Under the pieces are notes generated by a model. It did no database searches. It was not told the origin of the DNA and worked only from the letters and a program-made list of their open reading frames with translations. The position numbers and the translations under genes were made by a program. A DNA stretch of 64,000 bases from Gambelia wislizenii. Lineage: Eukaryota; Chordata; Lepidosauria; Squamata; Crotaphytidae. The DNA is taken from assembly GCA_030847615.1 (NCBI GenBank), contig JAUMIR010000002.1:111732309-111796308 (forward strand), read 5' to 3'. How positions within the stretch are numbered: position 1 is the first letter of the stretch; the number at the start of each line of letters is the position of its first letter. Positions 30,371 to 42,300 of this stretch are shown here, one piece after another.

Positions 30371-33300
30371 GTAAAAAAAAAAAAAATTAAACAAAGAGGG
30401 GGGAATACAATGCGGGGGGGGAAAGCAACCTCTTTCAGAGCCTTTTCTGTTGTGGCATCTCGTTTGTGGAATGCCTCTCCCCTTGGATGCCCAATTGGTG
30501 CCAATATTGGCTTCATTTCAGGGCCAAGTTAAAACATATTTTTTAAAAAAATTAAAGGCTTCAGGGGGATCTGATGCTTTCATTTAGTTTGTACACATAC
30601 ATGGTTTAAAATGGTTTTAATTTGGTTCTGTTTGTTTAAAATAAATGGTTGAAAATGGTTATATTGCTTTAATATGTTTTAAACCATTTGATACAATTTA
30701 GAATTTAAAACAGTAAAAGATACCGCAAACCTCTTTTAAAGTTGATTTTATTGTGTACTGCAGAGATCTTTTGATACAGAGTGGGGTGTGTATAGTTTAA
30801 TTAATTTTAAAAAATAAATCAAAATTGCCCCTTAGGCTCTGGCTGCATCTGCACTGCGTAAATAATTCAGTTTGACACTGCTTTAACTGCCGCGGCTCAA
30901 TGCTATGGGATTCTGGGATTTGTAGTTTTGTGAGAAATTTCGCCTTCTTTGTCAGAGGGCTCTGGTGCCACAACAAACTACAAATTGCCGAATTCCATAG
31001 CATTGAGCCATGGCAGTTAAAGCGGTGTCAACTTGGATTGTTTCTGCAGTGCAGATGCAGCCTCTGCTGCTTGAGTCACTTGCCAAGTACAGTTGGATGC
31101 TGACAAATTGAAATGCTTCCTCTACCAACCCAACTGCTATTCTAGTTCAAGTCATGGTCCTGGGAAGGAAGACTCAGATCAAGATAGTCACAGCCAACAG
31201 TCTGAGATTAGGACAAAAACACACACAGTGGTTGGCTGCTTGTTCAACATGTTCTGGCTTGTTCAACATGTTTGGTGAGATAGTTGTAGAGAATGAAAGG
31301 GATTTAACCATTCCAGAGCCCTTGGAGATGGAAACTCCCCCATATTCCTGCAGCCCCTGATAATCTGCTCAAGCAAGACTGACATAATGCCTGTGTTGGT
31401 TCATATTTTCTGATCACCCCAGGGTGAATTAAATAGCAAATATTACTCATTTCTACTTTGAAGTAAGTTCCATTCCGTGAGACTTACTCCCACAGAATGG
31501 TATACTGTATAGGATCACAGTCTGAATGCACTGAATCATTTTTTATATCTTACAACAGTTAGTCTACTGTGATACTGAAATTAAATTATCTCTGGAATAG
31601 ATTATAAGGCTTCCACTAACATACTTTGAGGACCTTTTGTATCTGAATTGAGTCAGTGCTTTTAGAGATGAAATATCCACTTTGTAAAGCAATAAACAAT
31701 ACCAGTTAGTTGGCCATTGCAACATACATCTATCTATATATATAATTCTCTTGGGTATGTTGCTGTTTCCAGTCTGCTGATTGGCTGCTTAGGGAACTGA
31801 CCAGCCAATCACAGGTCTGTTGGGCAGCCAATCAGCACACTGGGGGCGGGACCATGTCAATCTCAAACATGGCTGCTGGAGAGGGACAGTAAGTAACATG
31901 GGGGTGGATGTGGTGTGTGCATTTGTGTTCTGGAGTGCAGGGGGTGGGGTGGGAGGGGCAGAACGAATGGGAGAGGGGCAGAATGAGTGGGGGAGGGGCA
32001 GAATGAGCGGGGGAGGGGCAGAACGAGCAGTGGGGGCAACAGGACAGAATGAGCGGGGGGGGGTGGCAAGGGGCCAGAATGAGTGGTGGGGGGAGGCAGG
32101 GGGCAGAACAAACAGCAGGTGGGCGAGTTATACCCACCAGCCTACCTCACAAGGTTGTCATGGGGTCTCCTGGGCATTTTGGGGGGAGTTTTTTAATGGC
32201 GTATAGTACGCCAGGTCCAGCTAGTTAAAAAGTAATGCACTGGAAAGGAACAGAGATTGCAAGTTTAAAATAACAGACATTCATTGCAGACCAGACTCTT
32301 GGAATTCAAAATCCACTGATACAGGATACTGAACTCTCCACTCCTGCATTTTTCCAAGGAAAGTTCTTTTCTTCAGTCAAACTATTTCATAAAATTAATA
32401 TAATGTATAGATACAACACCACTCAAAGAGGTACTGTAATTTCAAAATTATAATTAATGTTTTTCAGGTGAACAGCCACAAGAAGTAAATTTATATTATG
32501 AAATGTGTACTCTGATCACACTGCTCTTCAGATTGCTAAAATTAGCCTGTTCAGTGCTGTAGAGGAGCAACAGTGAGCCATTGCGCACGTGCCCTTAGAG
32601 GCGCAGTGGCACTGATAAAACTCAGCTTTGTTTTCTTTCCACTTTCAGCTAACCCAGAACAGGCAGTGGATTTCTTGAACTAGGTGGCCAGAGTTAGTGA
32701 TGAGCTGGATGAGTTCAAAATCAGTTGAAAGTCAATAAGACTGGCTAATGAGTATCCTAATTCCTCTTGGGGCAGTATGATCATTATTCTGAATATTGTC
32801 ATATATTTCTATCAGGTCTAGCTTGAGTAAGTTGTGGCTGTGTTCCATAGCAATGTCTACCAAGCTGATTTGAAATGTTTAATGTATGTTCATTATGAAG
32901 AATTTTTTTACTGTAAGAGTTGTTTAATCGTGGAATAGATTGCTTTGAAGGGTGGTGGACTCTCTATCTTTGGAAGTCTTTAAACAGAGGTTGGACAGCC
33001 ATTGGGAGTGCTTTAGATGTGTATTCCTGCATGACGGGGTTGGATTAGATGGTCCTTGTGGTCTGTTCCAATTCTATCGTTCTGTGTTGCAATGGCCAGC
33101 TATCTGGTATTGATTATGGCTTTGCAAAGTAGATAATTTGTTAAAGTCCCAGAGCTAGGACATCTTGGGGATTGTATCTTTTTTCACTTTTATGCACTTT
33201 TAGATTGATTGCTGAAGCATACATCACACTGCTTTTGAGCTTTTTAGAACTTTAGCTGGACTGTGCTAATAAAGTGGCAACCAGGTTATTGACTAGTGTC

Positions 33301-36300
33301 AGGTACAGGAATGTAACATCCATTTTGAAATGGTTCAGTTAGTTCCCAGTTGATTTGATTTGAAGATGCAGCTCACACTGCTGGCATTGAACTTTAAAGC
33401 CCTAAATGGTTTGAGAAACTGCTTATTAGACAACAGGAATTAGCCTGAGTTTGATCTTTTAAAATTCTCTTAAGTCTGAACTTTTGAAGAGTATGTATAA
33501 ATCTATAACTCTGTTGCCACAAAATCTTTTGTTGTGTGCCTTCAGGTCATTTCTGACATATACTGTAGTGACTCTACAGTCACTACAAAATGTGGCTTTC
33601 TTGGTAAGATAAGGACTGCTTTAAATTATATAAAGGAATCCAGTGTCACCTTTTTGATTAACTGGAGCAAAGAACTTTCTACCATAAACTTTTATGGACT
33701 ACAGTGCACTTCATCAGATGCACCAGACTACTATGGCAGTCTTTTTGAATGCTCCTTAAGAACTGTTGTCCTTCTCAGTAAGAACTCAGTAAGTATAACC
33801 CTTTATGTTCAGAAGAGGGCGTGTTCCAAGTTTTCCTGCTTCTGAAAGTAGAACAGGTTATTGTAACCTCAGTGGATCTGGGAGCTGATTTTCTGCCTCT
33901 GGGATCCTCCAGGTTTACATGGGCTGCAATTTTCGGATGTGCTTTTGTAGATTTAAACCCACGTCTTCAGTTGCAGTACTGAGTGGTATTAAGGCCTCAG
34001 GCATAAAGCATATTTATATAGTTGTGGGCATATTTATACTAAAGTTGTGGAGAGCCAGCATGATGTAGTGGGTTCAAATCCCCACTTGGTCTGGGCTTGG
34101 GCTACCACCTGGGACAAGTCATACACTCTGTCTTAGAAGAAGGCAGTGGCAAATCCACTCTGAACAAATCTTGGCAAGAAATCCTGTGATAGGTTCTCCT
34201 TAGGGTTTCCATGATTTGGAAATGACTTGAAGGCACCCAACAGCAACAAAAGATTTTGTAGGAATAGCTTAATAGATTTATACATAATCTTCAAAAGTGC
34301 AGACTTGAGAGAATTTTAAGAGATCAAATCTCAGCCTAATTCCTGTTGTCTAATAAATAGTTTCAGCCAATTCAGACCAGTGTTTTGTATTGAAAGGCAC
34401 CACCAAAACTGTGTGCTTTAAATCTTCCTGTTGAGTGCCAGTCTTCCTATTGAGTGCCATACTTTCAGCACTTCATTGTTATGAGTTTCTTTAACTCACA
34501 GTGGGTTTAGACACTTCAGATCTTCTCCCTGTGGAGCCTGTATGGTCCTTGGAGCAAAGCAGCCATACTGAGGATGTAGTATTTGACCCAACATACCCTT
34601 TATATCTGTCATTTTCCAGTTATGATTCAAATGAATTCATTTCTTAGCTGTGGTGCTTGGACTGTTTTGCTGATTTATTCTGGGAAGCAGAGCTGTGTGT
34701 GGATGGACTGAGTCAGCTATTACATCTCTCATATAGCTATATCCCTGGGGGCATTCCGGGACAGTCTGCATGAAGACTTTATTAAATGTTAACTGTAATT
34801 GGCCTCCTTCTCTCCATGTTGTTTCTACCTGCATAAATTTGCAGGCATCCGTGGGGAAAAGAACTGAGCTAACTGAGTGCTTGGAAAGGAGTTTTCATCT
34901 TTGTTTCTCACTTGGAGAAGCAGTTCCTAAGATAACTTTATAAAATGTTCTTGACTTTCAAGGCTAAGGTCCACTGTAAGGCCACAGTTACCTAGATCCA
35001 TAGTCAGAGAAATGGCTTTTATTTATTGGATTTATAACCCTCATTTCTCCCAAGATGGGATTCAAGCTTGGCAGAACTTAAAAACATGAATAAAAAATGT
35101 TGAAGCATCTCTGAAAAAGGTAGTAGAAAGAACAGAATTAAGTTTGAATAGAATTGTCATGCTTGGATCCCAATTATGCTTTTCTGAAGAGCTGCTTCTA
35201 CTCATGGGCCCATCTATATGAGCCCCCCCAAAATAGATTGCTCCGCAGTAATATCAAATAGCAGCAGCTGCAATTTGTCCTTAATGTTTTTTGGGCCCCC
35301 ATAAGCTTTGTGGTGATGGTGGCGGCAGTAAGGGCACCCATGGGGAGGAGGAAGAGGAGGAGGAAGCCATCCCTTCCTTCCCTGATCCCACAGCAGTGGC
35401 AGCATGGGGGGCACCGGGGGGGGGAGGAGAAGGGACCCATCCTCCCTTCCCCGATCCCTGTGGTGGCGGCAGCAGCACTGAGGACACCTGCAGGGAGGGG
35501 GAAGAGAAGAGGAGGATGAGCCATTCTCCCTTCCCCAGTTACTTCTCTTCCCCCTCACCATGGCTGCCCTCCTCCCTGTCAAAAAAAAAGGTAAAGTGCA
35601 GGACCACGCCTGCACACCCCTGACCAATCAGAAGGTCCGTTCTGCCTCTTTCAGACTGTGCAACACTTCCATGGTTGTCTTAATGGTCGGGGTGCACATT
35701 TCCCTGGGAGTTTCTGCCATTTTTAGCCCCCCTCCTTCATAGTACAGCAAAACAACACTGATTGTCATTAGGAAAGGTTGTCTTCTCCTCCCATTCCATG
35801 AGGAGTGTGTTTACCATTTAGACAACCCCCTGAATAAGGTTAAGATCAAGCAGAGGATACCTGTGGTGGAAGTAGGAGAGGACTGCAGTGTAAAGGGAGA
35901 ATGTATGAGTCATATCCCTTGCCACTTCCCTCTTGGTAAGAACATCCAGTGTGTGAAGTCCCCTGTTCCTGCCAACAGGAACACAGCTCAGGATTCCTGC
36001 CAGAGTGTTTGAGCTCACAAAAGAGAAATTAAATTATTCTTTCTTGCAATTGAAATTGGAATATACGTACAGTGTCAAAGATGAATCTACTACAACTGAA
36101 AATTTCACACCATCCATTTCAAAAGTATTATTTAATAGCATTCCTTGGCTTCCAGTTAAAGAGGAAAGTGAGCATTTCTTTCTTTCTTGCAATGTTAATA
36201 GCATCCCAGCTTCATGTGGTATCTGATCAAAAGCCAAATAGTTGTATTTCTGTTACCTTTTTCCAGATCTCCTTCCACCAGGGGTCTGTAGTCTTCTTAA

Positions 36301-39300
36301 TCCAGCAGCTATCTATGCAAATAATGAGATCAGCCTGGGAGATGTAGAGATCTATGGCTTTGATTATGATTACACATTAGCACAATATTCAGATTTGCTG
36401 CACTCTATGATATTCAACACTGCCAGAGACATCCTGATTGAACAGTATAAGGTATCAGTATAATTTGTATTGTTTTTTGATTTCCTAGTTATGAACTGAT
36501 ACATTTGTCTTAGTATATTACTTAATCTATAATAGATCAGGGAAGTACAGTGTTGAGATGGGCTTGGGTCCAATGCATATGTAAATCTCCAGTCATTTGC
36601 TTGGTGCTTATAGGGCATATTGCAAAAAAGGAGGATGTAATTTTATTAATTTATTTTACATGTTGACAGCCCAGTGTGCAGAAAACCTTAGGTTCATGCA
36701 CTCTCCCATGTAGCCATCCTTGAGGAGATCAGAAATATTTGTTTAGAGTCTTTTCAATTGGTTATGATTTGAACTGGGACAACGTATGATTAGTGTTGCT
36801 TATAATGTACTGAAACAAGGCAATCATTAACCATAATATGAAGGTGGCATGTTTCAGTAAACCGTAGGTAACACTAACCATAATTTTCCAGGTTTGTTAA
36901 TAAGAAGCTAAAAATGGAAGCAAATGTTTCTGATCTCTTTGGAACAATAGTGGAGAAAGAGAGGTTAGAGTCCATGGAGCTCATGCTGGTGCACACTACA
37001 CCTGGTCTGGGGAACATCTTCCCCTCCTGCTGTTGTTGAACTATAGCTTCCAGCATCCCATACCACCGGCCATACTGGCTTGGGGGCATGGCAATTGAAG
37101 TTCAACATCAAGAGGGCCACATGTTCTCCAGCCCAGCACTAAAATGTAGTTTAGCATTGTATACAAACATAGCTATTGGGCTACAGCTATTGGATCAATG
37201 TTATGAAAACAAACCTCATCCAGCTACATACTGGGAATGCTGTAGCTGGAGATCCTGCATTGAGCAGTGGGTTGGACCTGATAGCCCACAAGGCCCCTTC
37301 CAACTCTATGATTCTATATGATATGCTACATCCCTCTCTTGGGTGTGGTATGGGGCGCCCTGCTGGCACAGTGGTTAAATGCCAGTACTGCAGCCACAAC
37401 ATTATGAGTTCAATCCCAGAGGGCTTCAAAGTTGACTCAGCCTTCCATCCTTCCGTAGGTCAGTAAAATGAGTACCCAGCTTGTTGGGGGCAATTAGCTA
37501 ACACGTTGTAAACCGCTTAGGGAATGCTTTGGCACTGATAAGCGGTATATAAATATCAGTGCTATTGCTATTGCTACGGTATGGCCAAAAGTAGAAGTTC
37601 AGCAGCTTTTACTTACTTTTTAGATTGTGCAGTTTGGATTCAAATCTGTTCATTGAAGCCATGCTGGAGTTAGAAGAGAAATGTGTGAACCTGATGTTTC
37701 ACCTCAAACCATGGTTTAGCACTGCATCCAAACGCAGCTTTTAATGTTGTTAATGTGCCTTTAGTTTTAATTTGAGTAATATTTTGGTTTCTTTGAAATT
37801 TAGCCTGCTGATAACAGACATACAAAAAGAAGGTTTTGCTTTATGGCCATTTGGATAAGAGCAAATATAGTGTCTGTTTTTATCAGTTTAGTATTTGATG
37901 TATCCTCTATTTGATGTCTATACATCAAAAGGATTTTTAGAACTTTTTAAGTGTTGCTCTTACCTTTTCTTCAGCCAGGCCTTTGGCATCTAAACATTTT
38001 ATTGTAGGTTATGATTGTTTCTTTTTATTGTATTGTAATCTATTTTGATGTTTCAATTTGATTTTTATCAAATGCCTTGAGTGCCATTTGTTGGAAGAAA
38101 GGTGTGGTATAAATTTAATTTGTGCAATTTGTAGTTGTACATAAGGTTAGTTATGCCTAAGGAGTCAAGCATTAGGATATAACTGGTTAGTTTAGTCCCT
38201 GCTTACTACATTTAGTTTTAGGAGTGTTTTGATTTAGTTTGGTCTATGTTGTTCTTGTTTTTTCTGGAGAACTTTAGGTTCTTTCTCTAACACAAAACCT
38301 CTTGTTCTTGTAGTTATGGAGATAAATGTGAAAATGCAGTATGTGTTCAGAGGCTCCAACCTTGCAAAAGCCATATGAGATAGAGAGCAAGAGGTCATGC
38401 AGTGACTTTCATCACTAACCAGTCCCCAAACCTTACAAACTACCCAATATACACTATGGCAGCCTATTTCATTTGTCTTCTAGGACTATTATGATCTTTG
38501 AAGAAATTAACATAATGTAGCATGTACCTCTGTATGACAATGTATTCACTTTCTAACTGAATGTTTTGCAGTACCCAGAGGGACTAAGGAAGTATGAATA
38601 CATTCCTGGATTTGCCATAAGGGGACTTCATTATGATGTGCACAAAGTAAGTTTATACAAATTATTCAAGTGTTCACATGGATATTTGCTGTATTCATGG
38701 AACTGAGTAATCCAGCATGTGGGTTATGTGTGCCCACTAGAAATACTTAAGCACCTAGATATTTTCTCAGAAAATATGGGCACCTTTGGAGGAAGAAATG
38801 TCATTCACTGGGTCTTTGAGTGTGTGAGTCCCAGTAGAGAAAATTGAATGTTTGCATCTTTAATTTTTTAGTAACAGGAGCCTCTTGTCTTTCAAGCCCA
38901 ATAGAATTACAATTTAGAGAGAAAATAATATTTAACTGTAAAGGCTTGCCATAAAGACATTGATAGACTTGACTGTTTGTTAATGTAGTAGTCTTTTCGG
39001 AATCAAGAAGGAAATTTAATGTGTGCTGACTCTGAGAGGAGAAGAGAAGGAGGAATTTGATTTAAAAACCCACAGAGGCAACCTGGAAAAACAGGAGCTG
39101 TGCCACTGACCAAAATAAGAAAGTACTGTACTGCTATTTCTTTTCAACATACAGATGTGTCCACAGTGATGCAAACTATTGTAGTGTCCTATATAGTAGG
39201 ACAGATAGACAGTTTTATGAAATACTAAATATATGCCTAGTGCATATTCTCAAGCTGTGGTTTTCTTGTTAGAGACAGAAGAAATAACTACAGTAGGACC

Positions 39301-42300
39301 CCCGTATCCACTGATTCATTATCTACTGATTCAGTTGTCCATGGGAAACAAAACAGCACACCTACCATAGAGTCTTCCTAGAAAATATGTCCTCTCTAGC
39401 CGTTTTCTAGGTCCTCCAAGGCAACTCTATGGTATTTTAAACCGGAAGTCCCATTATTTTCAATGGTGTTCGCTATTATCCACAGTTTCCTTTATCCATC
39501 CCCCCCCAAAGCAATCCCCAGCAGATGCAGGGGGCCTACTGTACAGTGCACATAGCTGTGGGTCACGACATATGTTACATTGAAACTCACTTTCAGGAAG
39601 CGATATTGCCTAAGAAGATAGAAATAGGTGTGTAAACCCTCCACAGATGACAAAAATTCACATAGTAAGAAGATGCTTGACTACACCAGGACACAACCAT
39701 AAGCCAATGCTGTAGAGAATACTGCCTTATTGGTAATGATGAGGCTGATCCAACCAACTAGCATGTATTGCTTGATTAGCCACTACTGCTTACAGAACAT
39801 GCACCCTGGTTATGGAATAGAGGCCCAGTTCACACTCATGTTAGTATTCTGGCACCAAGTAAAAACATGGTTTTTTTCTAAAACCTTTGGAACCTACAGT
39901 CATGTGAAAAAGAAAGTACACCCTCTTTGAATTCTATGGTTTTACATATCAGGACATAATAACAATAATCTGTTCCTTAGAGGTCTTAAAATTAGGTAAA
40001 TACAACCTCAGATGTACAACAACACATGACATATTACACCATGTCATGATTTATTCAACAAAAATAAAGGTCTCCTGTTCTGAATAATTATCGGCCAGTC
40101 TCCAACATTCCATTTTTGACCAAGGTTCTAGAACATCTGGTAGCCTCCCAGTTCCAGGGTTTCTGGATGAAACAGATTATCTAGATCCATTTCAATCTGG
40201 CTTCAGGCCTGGCTATGGGACAGAGACACCTTTGGTTGCCTTGGTGGATGATTTACATAGGGAACTGGACAGGGGAGTGTGTCTGCTGGACCTCTCAGTG
40301 GCTTTCGGTACCATTGACCATGGAACCCTTCTGGGCTGCCTCTCTGGGATGGGACTTGAGGGCACTGTTATGCAGTGGTTTTGGACTTTCCTGGAGGGGT
40401 GAACTCAGAAGGTAGTGCTGGGGGACTCCTGTTTGATGCCCTGGCCGTTGGCCTGTGGGTTCCCTCAAGGTTCTGTTCCCCCCCCCCCATGCTATTTAAC
40501 ATCTACATGAAACCACTGGGAGAGGTTATCTGGAGTTTTGGGGTATGGTGTCACCAATATGATGATGACACTCAACTCTGTCTCTCCTTTCCATCTGATT
40601 CCAAGGAAACTGTCTCAGTATTTAGCCAATGCCTGTTGTCAGTAATGAACTGGATGAGGGCAAACAAATTGAAACTTAATCCAGACAAGACAAAGGTGCT
40701 CCTGATCAATCAAAAGGCAGATCAGGGAATAGGAACTCTGCCTGTGCTGGATGGGGTTACACTGCCCCTGAAATCTCAGGCTTTCTGCTTGGATGTCCTG
40801 GAGAACTCTGGGCTTGGATGCCCAGGTTTCTGCAGAGTCCAGGAGTGAATTTGCACAATTAAAACTAGTGTGCCAGCTGCGTCCGTTGTTGAAATGTCAT
40901 ATCTGGCTATGGTGAGACATGCCTTGATTACATCCCATTTGTTTTTTTGTTTTTTTTTAAATATTTTTATTAAACACTCACACAAAACGTACATACATTA
41001 TGCTTATTCCACGAAAAATATGTAATAAAATAAAAGTCCTCTTAATCTTCCTCCACTTCTAAATTCCTGTATCATTAATATTACAATATTTATATTATTT
41101 CATTAATGTTTCCTGATCCCACTTGTCAAGAACCTTCTCTATTTTCAAACACATTTTCAAACACATTTTCTTTTTCTTTATATATTTACATAATTTACTT
41201 CCCCCGTAAATCCACCTCAGGTACTTCCTTTATCGTTCTCTTCTAATGTTCCTTCTTTAACTTACTTTCTTTTGACTTTAGTGGAGTTTATCCAAAATTG
41301 TCAGTCTCTTACTTCTCCCCAACCATATTCCCTTTAACGTTTACTGTTCCCATTGATATTCCTGAACTTCATCCCTTATATCAGTCTTGCCCTTATTATT
41401 ATTCACCTATAGTTCCTTTCATATTTGTTTTATGTATTTAAATCTCAAGTACTTTTCCCTATATTCCACCTTCTTTTACAGACATTAAGTAATGGTCACC
41501 ACTCCTCTTCTACCTTAGTCGTATTTTTCCTGTTCAAAATATGTGTCAACACATCATTATTTTTCATGTCTATCACTTTATAAAGCCAATCGTCTATCTG
41601 TAACTGTTCACTTCTTTTCCATTTAGATGCAATATATATTCTGGCTGCAGTAATTAAGTATAACAACACTCTCCAATTTCCCTTTTCTATCCGCTTTTGT
41701 AATACAGAGGTGATGTTCAATAAGTATAGTTTTGGATCCATACTAAATTGAGTGCTTAGCATTTTTTGAATTAGTGTATGTATCTTTTGCCAGAATTTCC
41801 TAACTACCAGGCAATTCCACCATAGATGATACATAGAGCCTACTTCTTTAGCACACCTCCAGCATCTATTGTCTTTCAGCTTATAAATTTTACAAATTTT
41901 TGATGGTGTTAAGTACCACCTATTGAACACTTTAACATAGTTTTCTTTTAAGTCTTGACAGGCCGTAAATTTGTTAGTTTTCAACCATGCCTCTTCCCAC
42001 TCTGCCAATGTGATGTTCTCTCCTATGTCTCTTGCCCATTTTACCATTACATTTTTAACCACCTCCGATTCTAACTTCCTTTGTAGCAATATATTATAGA
42101 ACTTTGATATTCTCTTTTTCCCCCCCTTCCAGATTATTTTATCTAACTCACTTCCCTCCAAATCAAATTCATATACTTTTTTGTCTTCTTTGTACCTACT
42201 ATATAACTGTCGATAAGCCAACCAATAAATATGCCACCCTCCTTCTACTATCTCTTCCATGGTTTTAAATTCATGAGTGTTGTCCTCCTTCCAGTTACAT

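Noticed and set aside
29839..30516. 225-codon minus-strand ORF opposite NT5DC2 exon 1
   Set aside because: A shadow of the GC-rich exon; the plus strand has the conserved start, donor and downstream exons.
31820..32206. ORFs with GGQNEWG-type repeats
   Set aside because: They translate the 20-bp tandem array of a Helitron.
33640..33760. Repeat with CTACAGTGCACTTCATCAGATGC, and a relative near 19,385-19,465
   Set aside because: The words look like a common reptile interspersed repeat, but I could not define ends or family, so it is not listed as a feature.
37345..37420. tRNA gene
   Set aside because: A and B boxes are present, but the cloverleaf is not maintained and the body is a SINE.
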